DNA of 64,000 nt from Cristatella mucedo (GCA_009760855.2 WPIO01000069.1:543501-607500); one strand, 5' to 3'. Shown: positions 47,905 through 57,432, counted from the first letter of the stretch. Made by a program: numbers and translations. The notes: generated from the sequence alone by a model not told the origin.

Positions 47905-48180
47905 GGTGTCTGTGTGTTTGTCTGTGCTTGCGTGCGGGACAAACACCTGCTCACGCGCGTGGGTGTGCGTGCGTCTGAGTGTGTGTGCGTCTGGGTGTGT
48001 GTGCGTCTGGGTGTGTGTGCGTCTGGGTGTGTATGGGTCTCGGTGTGTGTAGGTCTGGGTGTGTGTGCGTCTGGGTGTGTATGGGTCTCGGTGTGTGTAG
48101 GTCTGGGTGTGTGTGCGTCTGGGTGTGTATGGATCTCGGTGTGTGTAGGTCTGGGTGTGTGTGGGTCTCGGTGTGTGGGT
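47905..48180. repeat. TG-rich minisatellite with higher-order pattern
   Basis: Units of about 14-16 bp beginning GTGTGTG alternate as gcgtctgg, atgggtctcg and gtaggtctgg, giving a repeated trimer from about 48003 to 48160. Several frames on both strands stay open only because the unit lacks stops. Confidence 0.85.
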
Positions 48181-48342
48181 GCGCGTACATGCTTATGCGT
48201 GCTAGCACTGTGCACTTCACATGTAACTCTTGTATGCTTGTTGTCATTGACCATGCTATCATTAATCACTCGACCATGCTACCCTTGCAGCAGATATAAA
48301 GTGCTTAAAAAGAGATTACATTCTCTGAGGGTCATATACAAA

Positions 48343-48345
<3 letters not shown>
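48181..48345 (+). mobile_element. LINE-A-like 3' UTR variant
   Basis: Has the 3' UTR marker (catgcttatgcgtgctagca) and hairpin (aaagtgcttaaaaagagatt) but a diverged 3' arm (gggtcatatac). The fragment at 54146-54480 shares the unusual 'gaccatgctatcattaatca' portion, so this may be a subfamily. Confidence 0.55.
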
Positions 48346-48384
<39 letters not shown>

Positions 48385-48385
48385 A

Positions 48386-48468
<83 letters not shown>

Positions 48469-48470
48469 AT
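48346..48470. repeat. Compound microsatellite (TA)n(GT)n
   Basis: TA dinucleotides at 48346-48374, then GT-rich sequence to 48468, at the end of a LINE-A variant tail. Confidence 0.9.
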
Positions 48471-48626
48471 ATATGAATACCAATATATATGTTTGTAATA
48501 ATAAGAAACCTGCTCTTTAACAGATGCAATTTTACATGTTCAACCACCGATGAGTGTTCTAATAGTCCTTCAATTGAAACTCTGTTTTTAGTTAAGAGAA
48601 CGTAAATGAAAGATACAGACTGAGAC

Positions 48627-48694
48627 TTTTGGGTTTAGTTTTTTTCGGTTTAGAGTTTAGGTTTTAGGGTTTAGGGTTTAGTTTTTAGGTATTA
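48627..48694 (+). repeat. Telomere-like TTTAGGG patch
   Basis: Degenerate repeats with two perfect consecutive units (tttagggtttagggttta near 48664) and flanking variants. Short and interstitial. Confidence 0.6.
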
Positions 48695-48769
48695 GAGAGA
48701 AAGGCTAAATGGAAAAGATAACTAGTAGCGTGTTTATTCAACGCAAACATAGACACACGCTCGCGATCA

Positions 48770-49850
48770 CGTTAAGCAGCCTGCGACGAGCATCGCGCCC
48801 GTAGCAGATCTGGCGCGGCTGTATGAACAAATTACGCCACTGTAGCGGCGACAGCAATGGCGCGTCCACCAATACTAGTCACGTGCTCATACGTTCACCC
48901 CGTTATCCGCATCCCAAGCGACCGGAACTCCGAGCTGATTAGTGCCTGTGGCGTGAGGTGCGAGCCGCTCTCAAGCCCGAGGCGTTATCAGCGGGACCGC
49001 CCAGCTGGAGTGGTGTCACGAGGTGAAGGCCGACTGCGGGGGCCTTGTGACCGATCTGTTCAAATTGAGGACTCCTCCCACCGCGGCCAGACGAAGAGTT
49101 TGCAGAGCTCTGCCACCAAAGGCCAGCTAAGGCCGCGGGCGAGCTTTCGCCCCCCTTATGCTTGCGCACGCCAAGTTTCCCAGCGTTCCCATGCCGCACG
49201 TTCGCCTCGGCTGCCGAGGAGTGGTCCGGCGATAGGACCCTCTCCACCGCGGCCGCTCGCCTTCTTGACCTCGGCGTCGGTGGCAGGAAGAGAACAAATC
49301 GGCCGCGAACCGGTGTGGTGACGCGCATTTACACAAAGGCCGGCCCGAAGGAGAGGTTTTGGTTCGTTCTACCCAGCCGCTCGTACGTCGACGCACGACC
49401 GCAGTCGGGACGACGAGAGCTCGAGCGGGGACCTCTAATACGGCCATTCATGTCGCTCAGCAATAAAAAGGTTCTTTCCGAAGACGCCGGCTGCCGTGAC
49501 GCCAACGAGATGGCGCTCCTGGAGGAGTGTTCCGCCGAAAAATCGCGCCGACGATCGTCGTCTTCGGAGCGGAAGAACAAGGCTGTTATGCTCGTCGTCA
49601 CCGGCTGCATAGTGCTGGAATTCTTCCGGCTGGTGAGCCTCGGCTATCGCCCTCTCTTCGTCCGGTCTGCTCCGGAAACTCGGGCCTACCAGAATGCGCT
49701 CAGCCGGCACCGGAACCGATGGGCCTAGCACCGGACGCAGCAGCCGCTTGCGCGCTTGTGCCTTTCTGCTCCCGGCCGCGCTCTCCTCCGTGCTCTAGGG
49801 GGGGGGGCGCATTCGTGCTCGACGCCCCCCATAGCAGCTGATTCACTGGC
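48770..49850. promoter_or_regulatory. CpG-rich block (island-like)
   Basis: CpG dinucleotides are dense here, for example cgccgacgatcgtcg near 49546, against AT-rich CpG-poor flanks. The length and contrast fit a promoter or first-exon island. No TATA box is recognised. Confidence 0.5.
49450..49632 (+). CDS. Candidate first exon of a membrane protein
   Basis: Inside the CpG-rich block, an ATG at 49450 opens a frame beginning MSLSNKKVLSEDAG. It reaches a basic, serine-rich stretch (EKSRRRSSSSERKNK) followed by a hydrophobic run (AVMLVVTGCIVLEFF), the layout of a type II signal anchor. A strong donor (CTG|GTGAGC) ends the exon at 49632 after 61 codons in phase 0. Without splicing the frame runs to a stop at 49728 (92 codons). 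No downstream exon is visible before the minisatellite at 50690, so the rest of the gene, if real, lies further on or is lost. The start context is weak. Could be a chance frame in GC-rich DNA, which tends to stay open. Family unknown. Confidence 0.3.
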
Positions 49851-50439
49851 TGCCTAGCCAGTGCTCTAGAGGCTAGAGCTCTGGCCCAAGAAGTCTCGCA
49901 GGAACTCGATGGTTACCTGGGTAGCTGGCCACCTTGACGACTTACTGGAGCTCTGGGATTGCATGCTGGCATGTAGTTAGTCACACGTTCATCTGCACTT
50001 GCCATGTATTTAGATGAGTATTCACCCGCGCCCTCTCTTTATCCTGATCTGTATCAGCCGTTTGTCTTAATCCGCGTCTACTGCAGTATGGTAAAGGAAT
50101 CCTTCCAAATCCGTATAGAGCTTCCTCCAAGTGCATGTGGTTTCTGTGCTCCCCTCAAACTAAACAATAACTGCAGTTGGAGCTTCATAAACTTCAGTCG
50201 ACGCCTAGTAGCCCATGTGGAGGTCGAATGCAATAATGGCTTTACTGATATTTTAGGAGGATTTTCTTTCTGTGCTGCCTGCCACCTGCTCGCAGGCACT
50301 CCTATATTCATATTTAGCCGTCCCCTGGCCCTATTGCTGCCTCCACCACCCCCCCCCCTGCAAACCAGACTTTGCAACCTGCTCTGGCTATCTGCTGACT
50401 ACCACCCACTATACGTCACATGACTCATTAACCGCCCGG
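49851..50439. other. No recognisable gene
   Basis: A 139-codon plus-strand open stretch (50004-50423) contains LALLLPPPPPPL from a C-run and lacks family features. Judged chance or low complexity. Confidence 0.35.
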
Positions 50440-50565
50440 TGAAACCTGCCACCTGCTACCCCCTACCTGCAACCTGCCACGTGCTACCTGCCTGCCCAGT
50501 TCCTTGCTCCCCAGCCCTCCTGCTCCCCAGCCCTCCTGCTCCCCAGCCCTCCTATTTAGTGCCCC
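50440..50565. repeat. C-rich simple repeats (16-bp unit x3)
   Basis: Repeated cctgc.acct motifs, then three copies of gctccccagccctcct between about 50507 and 50555. Confidence 0.8.
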
Positions 50566-50689
50566 CTGCTCCATTACCACCTGCTGCTGGTCTGATGTCC
50601 CTCATACCAATACAAATAGGCCCACCCAGACTCTGCAGACTGACCTGTCTCCCTTGGCCCGAACCGACAGGCTCTTTTCTCCTGCCCCC

Positions 50690-51295
50690 CCCCAGCCCCC
50701 ACCAGCTCTTTGAGGTTCTCCTCCCCCCTCCAGCCAGCACGAGCTCCTTGATGATCTCCTGCCCCCCCAGCTAGCACGAGCTCCTTAATGATCTCCTGCC
50801 CCCCACCCAGCACGAACTCGTTGATGTTCTCCTGCCCCCCCCCCCAGCCAGCACGAGCTCCTTGATGTTCTCCTCCCCCCACCCAGCGCGAGCTCTTTGA
50901 GGTTCTCCTCCCCCCTCCAGCCAGCACGAGCTCCTTGATGATCTCCTGCCCCCCCCTCACCCAGCTCGAGCTCTTTGATGTTCTCCTGCCCCCCCCCCCC
51001 CCCAGCTAGCACGAACTCCTTAATGATCTCCTGCCCCCCACCCAGCACGAGCTCTTTGATGTTCTCCTGCCCCCCTAGCCAGCACGAGCTTCTCGATGTT
51101 CTCCTCCCCCCCACCCAGCACGAGCTCTTTGATGTTCTCCTGCCCCCCCCCCCCCCCAGCCAGCACGAGCTTCTCGATGTTCTCCTCCCCCCCACCCAGC
51201 ACGAGCTCTTTGATGTTCTCCTGCCCCCCCCCCAGCCAGCACGAGCTTCTCGATGTTCTCCTCCCCCCACCCAGCACCAGCTCCTTGGTGCTGCC
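50690..51295. repeat. 38-bp C-rich minisatellite, about 16 units
   Basis: Units of the form C-run, cagccagcacgagctc, then ttgatgttctcctg. Units alternate between a cagccagcacgag type and an acccagcacgag type. From about 51065 the alternation is regular (cttctcgatg with ctctttgatg), giving a roughly 76-bp dimer. C-run length varies between units. Long open frames here on both strands are by-products of the repeat. Confidence 0.9.
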
Positions 51296-51385
51296 TGCAT
51301 CTGATCCGAGTCAATATTCTGATGTGAGAGCACACTTCTGTATAGCGCCACAGCGAGCTTGGGTTAAGCTCAATTACCGGGCGAA

Positions 51386-52915
51386 ATCTAGGCTTTCACT
51401 TCTTTGCAGACGACACTCAGTAGTACCTTTGCTTTTCCCAGCCCTCCAGCACGTCGAATTCTCTAAAAACCCTTGCTGCATGTATTGCTAAAATCCACAT
51501 ATAGATGGCACTGCAAATTTTTACAAATTGAATGATGATAAAACCAACATACTCGTTATGGGCAAACCGAGTGTGATTCGGAAATTTAAAACTCTGACAC
51601 TTAAAATCGGCTCTGCCAGCATATCTCCTGTTGACTCTGTATGAAATCTAGGCTTCCTAATCCAAAGTGACCTTTCCTTAAACGACCTCATCGTCTCCAC
51701 AGTCAAGTGTGCCTACTTTCAGCTACCTCACATTGCTAAAATTCGGGCTTGTTTAGACAGGAATGCCCCATTGAAATTAGTCCATGCATTCTTGGCATGC
51801 AGTCTCAACTTCTGTAACTCAATGCTTGCTGGTCTTCCAGCATTCGTAACCAGGCTCTTGCAGCTGGTTCAAAACTCTGCAGCTAGGCTTGTCTGCCATG
51901 AAATTCGTAGTTGCTACATCAGACTACTTGTATCTGACCTGCACCGGCTACCGGTCAAGCAAAGCATTGACTTCAAGGTATGGTAGCTCTTTAGTTCTGT
52001 CTCGGCTTGATTATTGTAATTTCCTTTTGGCTGGGCTACCAAAGAAAGCTATTATGCCACTACAGCGGACTATGAATATGGCTGCAAGGCCGGTCTTCAA
52101 GTCCCAGCGGTTTGAGCACGTGTCACCTTTGCTGGAAGAGCTGGGATGGTTGCCGGTTGAGCAAAGGATACAGAGCAAAGTTCCTACGCTGACCCACAGG
52201 GCCCGCCACGGCTTGGCTCCTTCATACCTAGCTGAACTGCTGCATCAGTTTCAGCCTGTTCGCGCCCTCAGGTCCTGTGTGGACAATAAATTAGCTGTCC
52301 CATTCCTCCGCTTAAAGACAGTTGGCGACAGAAGCTTTAGCTCTGCAGGTCCTAGACTGTGGAACTCGCTTCCACAATTCTTACGCAACAACATCTACTC
52401 TCCAACTGCCGACTATGGCACATCTTTTTCAGCAGTCCTGAACTGCTACTTCTATGCTACTCACTACCTCAACTGCTCTCCTGACTTCCCACTTTCTCTT
52501 TGTTGCGTGAGACGAAGTCTGTTGGCTACTGAATGCGTGCCGAAAGCCGCTTAGGCTGTGAGTGCGCTATAAAAAACTCTCCTGCGTAACACCACATGGT
52601 CCTTATGACTTTGTGGAGTTACTGACGGAGATACATTACATTACATTACATGGTCACTCACTTTTTGGTCACTGCAGTCTTTGGCTTCAGCCTACCTGTC
52701 TACTCCCCTACCAGGCTAAACATCGTACCACCCGCTTTTCGGAATCTAATCATATATGTAAACCTCCCCTAACCATGTTATTCATGTTGTTTATCGAGCA
52801 TGATATTACTCACCATTCAATTGTGTTTCCCTTTGCAGCAGATGTAAAGCACCTAGAAAGAGATTGAGTTCTCTGAGGGTGCTTTATCAAGTGCATTATT
52901 ATTATTATTATTATT
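51386..52915 (+). mobile_element. LINE-A, RT end through tail, split by LINE-B
   Basis: Starts in RT at the FADDTQ zone (gcagacgacactcag), then KLNDDKTNILVMG-like, post-RT and LTSRLDFCNS-like zones to 51983. A LINE-B insertion follows. LINE-A resumes at 52650 (tcactcactttttggtcact) and runs to a hairpin at 52850-52893 and ATT tail. The hairpin arms AAAGCACC and GGTGCTTT differ from other copies by a compensating pair. Confidence 0.85.
51984..52649 (+). mobile_element. LINE-B nested in LINE-A, well preserved
   Basis: Open from the insertion point to 52554: VLSRLDYCNFLLAGLP, LLEELGWLPVEQRIQSKV, HQFQPVRALRSCVDNKLAVP and GDRSFSSAGPRLWNSLPQF. Then the 3' UTR and ACATT repeats. Flanked by atgg at 51980-51983 and 52650-52653, a candidate 4-bp target-site duplication. 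The best LINE-B copy in the window. The apparent long frame 51889-52554 is a fusion of host and insert, not a real protein. Confidence 0.9.
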
Positions 52916-53061
52916 ACCTCGTAGGAAGCTCGAATCGCATGGAGGCCGTGCCTTTAGCTGGTTTAGCTCCCAAAGTCTGCAACTCACTACCGCCTGGCTT
53001 CACGACATTCCCTGACTTGACCACATTTAAAGAGAAGCCAAAAATGCAAGGAAGCTAAAAA

Positions 53062-53139
<78 letters not shown>

Positions 53140-53195
53140 TTTTATATATCACAGCATTTACTCGGTCCTTGTAATTCATCCTGTGTGTGCTTATG
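52916..53195 (+). mobile_element. LINE-A C-terminal fragment expanded by (AT)n
   Basis: C-terminal zone (cctcgtaggaagctcgaatc; SYAPKAWNSLP-like) to ctaaaaacgca. Then an AT run, then continuation at atcacagcatttactcggtc. The microsatellite replaced the few bases CCTATTTAGG present in other copies. Confidence 0.7.
53065..53150. repeat. (AT)n microsatellite inside LINE-A
   Basis: AT dinucleotides with gtatatgtat interruption and a T-run at the end, bounded on both sides by LINE-A coding sequence. Confidence 0.9.
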
Positions 53196-54145
53196 GGCAA
53201 ACCCAGTGCGATTCACAAATTGGAAAGGCTGACGCTCAAAATTGGCTCTGCCAGCATATCTCCATTTGAATCAGCACGAAATCTAGGTGTCATATTCCAA
53301 AGCGACCTCTAGTTAGACGACCATATCAGCTCCACAGTCAAATCCGCCTATTTTCAGCTTCATAACATTGCTAAAATTCGGGCTTGTTTAGATAAAGATA
53401 CCACATCTAAGTTGGTCCATGCATTCGTGACATCTCGTCTCGACTTCTGCAACTTACTGCTTACTGGCCTACCAGCATGTGCGATCAGGCGATTGCAGCT
53501 GGTGCAAAACTCGGCAGCTAGGTTTGTCTGTCGTGAGCATCGCAGTTGCCACATTACTCCACTGCTCGCCACCCTGCACTGGCTACCAGTCAAGCAACGG
53601 ATTGACTTCAAGGTTTTGTCGAGCACTTCTAGGTCCCTTCATTCTATGGCTCCAGCCTATCTTTCAGATATACTACCCCATCAGGCCAAGCATCGTACCA
53701 CCCGCTTTTCGAAATCCAACAGTCTAGAAATACCTTGTACAAACCTTAAATCCTTTGGAGACTGTGCATTTAGTTCATATGCTCCCAAAGCCTGGAACTC
53801 CCTCCCGACCTGCGTCAGAACATCCCCTGACCTGACCACATTTAAAAGGAACTTAAAAACACACCTATTTAGGACAGCATTTAGTGTGTCCCTGTGATTC
53901 GTCCTTTATGTGCTTATGTGTGCTGACACTGTGCATGCTGCCACTAACCACATTTGCATGCTGACCCTGTGCATGTCACCCCTAACCATATTATTCATTT
54001 TGTTTGGTTTTTTGTTTTTCAAGCATGATTTTACTTACCATTCAATGGCATTTCACTTTGCAGCAAATGTAAAGCGCCTAGAGAGAGATTAAGTTCTCTG
54101 AGGGCGCTTTATCAAGTGCATTATTATTATAATTATTATTATTAT
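53196..54145 (+). mobile_element. LINE-A 3' half, well preserved
   Basis: Starts at GKPSVIHKLERLTLKIG-like sequence. A 161-codon open frame (53412-53897) covers FVTSRLDFCNLLLTGLPACA to TTFKRNLKTHLFRTAF and stop. Then the 3' UTR, perfect hairpin (aaagcgcctagagagagatt ... gggcgcttt, 54070-54110) and TTA tail. Best copy for the 3' UTR. Confidence 0.9.
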
Positions 54146-54480
54146 GCTGACATTGTGCATGCTGGCTACTAACGATATTTGCAGGCTGACCTTTTCCGTG
54201 TTACCTCTAATAAATATAATTCATTTATATAGCGCCCCAAATGAACTTAATTTCTATTCAGGTGCTTCACATATCCCTCTGGGCTCGAGCCCACGACCTC
54301 AGTCAGACCTTGTTCGGGGCGAGCATCTTAACCGCTAGACCAAACCAGTAATGCTTATTGTCACTGAGCATGCTACCACTAATCATTTGATCATGCTTCC
54401 TTTGCAGCAAATTTAACTTGCCAAAGCGATTTAGTTCTCTGGGGTGCTATAACAAATGTATTGTTATAATCATTATTAAA
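54146..54480 (+). mobile_element. LINE-A 3' UTR variant split by a SINE
   Basis: 3' UTR of the variant type seen at 48181 (gagcatgctaccactaatca). Interrupted at 54211-54349 by a minus-strand SINE, then continues to an eroded hairpin and TTAT-rich tail. Confidence 0.6.
54211..54349 (-). mobile_element. tRNA-derived SINE, family 1, best copy
   Basis: Minus strand: A-box region TGGTCTAGCGGTTAAG, B-box GGCTCGAGCCC. The tail AGAAATTAAGTTCATTTGGG then GCGCTATATAAATG aligns with the LINE-A 3' end. Inserted in a LINE-A variant. Confidence 0.75.
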
Positions 54481-54830
54481 ACCTAAAGTTCATGCGACCA
54501 TACAGACGGAAGTGAACTGTTTTTATTGATTCTGACCATTATCGTAGCAACTCCAATGATTATATTTCAGTGCATAAGTTTAAGTGCTCTCTAAATTCAC
54601 AGATCTTATAAGGATTCAGTTGTATTTACTTTCTCCCGAGGCATCCTATACGAAGTGCTTGGAACTGGATTGCTGCATAACCTATATAAATGTACACTGT
54701 GCCTTTCCTGTATTTCGGTCATCTAGTAAACCGAAACCAGAATTGCACCGAGACTAATTCTGTGTCCGGATATGGCTGGTAACTGTTTACCTATCTCCGA
54801 GAGAACTAAACTTTTCTCTATGGGCTATTT

Positions 54831-54992
54831 AAAAAAAATATAATTAATTGTATAGACCCCTAAGAGATCTAATCTATTTCCAGGCCCCTCATATGTGCCG
54901 CAGGGCTGCTTCCGACGACCGTGGTCATCACATGCTGTCGCCTTGACCTCCGACATCAAAAGCAAGCGCATTAACCCCTGGGCCATACTAAG
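54831..54992 (-). mobile_element. tRNA-derived SINE, family 1
   Basis: Minus-strand head with TATGGCCCAGGGGTTAATGC, degraded B box, and LINE-A-like tail (AATAGATTAGATCTCTTAGG). Confidence 0.6.
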
Positions 54993-55114
54993 GCTTTATA
55001 AAAACTGAGTATTATTTTTGTATATCTTATTAGTCAATTTATGGACTCTTGAGAAATCATAGGATACCACACTTACATTTGTGAAGCTTAAAAATTCCAA
55101 ATCTCGCTTTCTCG

Positions 55115-55230
55115 AGCAGGCATCCTTCTATTGCATTTCCCTTTGCATCAAATGTAAAGCGCCTAGAAAGAGATTGGGTTCTCTGAGGACGCTTTATCAA
55201 GTGAATTATTATTATTATATTATTATTCAA
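55115..55230 (+). mobile_element. LINE-A tail fragment
   Basis: Only the final 3' UTR, hairpin (aaagcgcctagaaagagatt) and TTA tail remain. Strong match to consensus. Confidence 0.75.
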
Positions 55231-55544
55231 TGTATAAGCTTAGATAGTCCTGCATATAATCGAAGTGTGTAGCACTGTTTTGTTAGCTGTCTATTTCAAT
55301 CAAGTCATATAACCATGTCTTAAAAAATTTTGCCGACTTTCTTTTTGTCTAACCAATGCTTTGGTTTTTGAAAATGAGAAACTAGCAAGATTATACTTTA
55401 TAGGTCATGCAATTAAAGTTCAGGCATTCCCGATTGGTAAAAATTGGAAATTTGTATGCCTAGCATTTTGATGCATCTCCAATGGCACTTCAATGAAATT
55501 CTGTATCGTGACTGGTGCTCACTGGCAGCCAGTTTGTATATATT
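55231..55544. other. No recognisable gene
   Basis: AT-rich sequence between a LINE-A tail and a SINE. Nothing seen. Confidence 0.4.
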
Positions 55545-55690
55545 GGGCCGTGATAGCCCATGAGGTAAGGATCGAGCTAACTCTTCATGACCGAGGTTGT
55601 GGGTTCGGATACAGCAGTAGGCGCTTCTTTATTGCCAAATCCAAGAGGTGTTGATAACTGTTGGGCTCTTCTGCAGATATACGAATGAAA
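55545..55690 (+). mobile_element. tRNA-derived SINE, family 2
   Basis: Plus-strand head gggccgtgatagcccatgag, B-box-like GGTTCGGATAC, then a body matching 42130-42306 (ggcgcttctttattgcc). Diverged. Confidence 0.55.
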
Positions 55691-55889
55691 CTTTTGAATC
55701 GGTTAGGTTTTTGTACATGAACTTCGAAAACTTTTTCCCATTGCTGCTAAGCATACAGTTTTTACAGTTATACTAATTTTTGTGTTTATAAATTCTTCTA
55801 ATTCATTTATGAAATGGTGATGAAAATACATCCACTTCGCACTTCATGTTTCACGTACGAACGTTTCATTTTCCCCTTATGCAGTTATA

Positions 55890-56096
55890 ATAGTAATATT
55901 AATAATACATCTTATAAATTACCCTCAGAGAACTCAATCTCTTTCTAGGCGCTTCACAATAGCTGCAAAGGAAGCACGATCGACTGGTTAGTGGTAGCAT
56001 GCTCAGTAAACAACAAGAATAACATGGTTAGGGGTGACGTGCGGGGGGGGGGGGGCGGGGGTCTGCATGCAAGTGTGGTTAGTGGCAGCATGCAAG
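55890..56096 (-). mobile_element. LINE-A tail and 3' UTR fragment with G-run
   Basis: Tail, hairpin (ctctttctaggcgcttcac) and 3' UTR. A run of 14 G then CGGGGG (56042-56061) replaces the normal acatgcac.gggtcagc sequence. 5'-truncated. Confidence 0.75.
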
Positions 56097-56539
56097 TCAT
56101 TGTAAATTTGTAATAAAACTCGACTGTCAATTTAATTTTCAATTTCGCATACCTTTCATAACTAATGAATTATCACGTATTTAAGCAAGTTTAGAGGTTC
56201 TCTTTTACTTTTTAATTCCAGGCTAGGGCACCAGCAGCGAATTCCATTTACAAGATGGCTATATGGAACTCGTGTACAGCAAACCCTGTCCTTAAGAGGA
56301 TGGTATATATTTCTGTATAGCTATGCTACCCTAGGCAAAGCATTCCAGAAATAGGAGAGCAGCAGCTGGGACGCCCTAGCTGTGAGTTTGAATCCAGCTC
56401 CATTATTATTCGTCAAGCACCTTATGGGATTAACCCCCCCCCCCCTTTAGCACACTGCTTTTTCAGCAAAAGATATGGTTTTTAAGGCACCTACGTGTAA
56501 TTATGAGTCAGTAGTGCTTACATTTATACTAAAAAATAT
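56097..56539. other. No recognisable gene
   Basis: A B-box-like gagtttgaatccagctcc at about 56390 hints at a tRNA-like remnant without a clear A box. A C-run lies near 56437. Nothing else. Confidence 0.35.
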
Positions 56540-56690
56540 AGAATTTATTTCTACAGCGTCCTAAGAGAACTTAAGCTCTATTCGGGCACTTCACATATGC
56601 CACGGTGCTCGAGCCCACGACCTAAGCCATCAAATACATTCACCTTGACCAAGGTCAGATAGAGCACCTTACCACAGGGGCAAACCAGTT
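56540..56690 (-). mobile_element. tRNA-derived SINE, family 1
   Basis: Minus strand: CTGGTTTGCCCCTGTGGTAAG, B-box GGCTCGAGCACC-like, and LINE-A-like tail (AGAGCTTAAGTTCTCTTAGG) ending in AAATTC-rich sequence. Confidence 0.65.
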
Positions 56691-57240
56691 CGGCACTCAG
56701 TCGTTTTTATAGTGCCAGGTGCTGGAAGCTTGCTCAGAAACCTTAGCAATACTCTCGTTCTGAGGTAATAAGTTGTGTATAAATTAATGAGCACGTCCTG
56801 AAAAATATCTCTCTAAGAGTACTTTTAAAATGCTGGGTCTTCTTTAGCTGGCAAGTGCTGTCAAGAATAATTGATCACATTATCTGCCCAAATTTTCAGC
56901 TCCAGTGAGTTTTGCAGATAGTGGTCGAATTTAATGGAAGGGCCTAAATATCCAATCTGAGATAAGATTGTGGTGGGCTGAATTTGTTTTAACTGAGATG
57001 GTGTCCAAACATGCATAAGCTTTATTTGGAATTCTAGAAGCTAGTTAACATCTAACTGAATAGCGCCATTTTCTATATTGAGAGTGTCGTTGCTCTGAGG
57101 CGCAAATGCCCAATACTTCGAAAAAAGGCGGCACCGATATTTTTAGAAGTGCAGTTAGCTGAGGGCTGGCAGTCTCTTTCGAGAAAAGCTGAAATCGGTC
57201 TGAGTCGGGAATTTTAAGTTTGCAAAAGAATATTTCCTTT
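56691..57240. other. No recognisable gene
   Basis: Single-copy-looking sequence; no ORF or repeat of note. Confidence 0.4.
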
Positions 57241-57432
57241 CAGCAAATGCAAAGTGCCTAGAAACAAATTAAGTTCTATGAGGGTAATAATAATAATAAT
57301 AAAGAACTTGATAAAGCGTCCTCAGAGAACTCAATGTCTTTCCAGGCGCTTTACAGGTGCTATATCAAATGATTTATTATTATATGTTTAGTGCCTAAAA
57401 AGAGATTTAGTTCTCGTAAGGTCTCATACAAT
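57241..57432. mobile_element. LINE-A tails nested in opposite orientation
   Basis: A plus-strand tail (57241-57284) is interrupted by a minus-strand tail-only copy (57285-57354). It resumes at 57356 (ggtgctatatcaaatgattt) and is followed by a third partial plus-strand hairpin at 57385-57432. Confidence 0.7.

Noticed and set aside
47886-48498. Long open frames rich in Cys-Val or Thr-His
   Set aside because: They arise from the TG-rich minisatellite and GT microsatellite, which lack stops in several frames on both strands.
48857-49321. 154-codon plus-strand frame in the CpG-rich block
   Set aside because: Arginine/proline-rich with no features; GC-rich DNA stays open by chance, and an overlapping frame has better features.
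50004-50423. 139-codon plus-strand ORF
   Set aside because: Includes a homopolymer-derived polyproline run, no family or splice support.
50785-51351. Glycine-rich 188-codon minus-strand frame
   Set aside because: Entirely within the 38-bp minisatellite; the peptide repeats follow the DNA repeat, and other frames are also open.
51889-52554. 221-codon ORF as a single gene
   Set aside because: It is a chance fusion of LINE-A host sequence with the inserted LINE-B, starting in the wrong LINE-A frame.
56330-56440. Third tRNA-like SINE
   Set aside because: A B-box-like motif is present but there is no convincing A box and no second copy.
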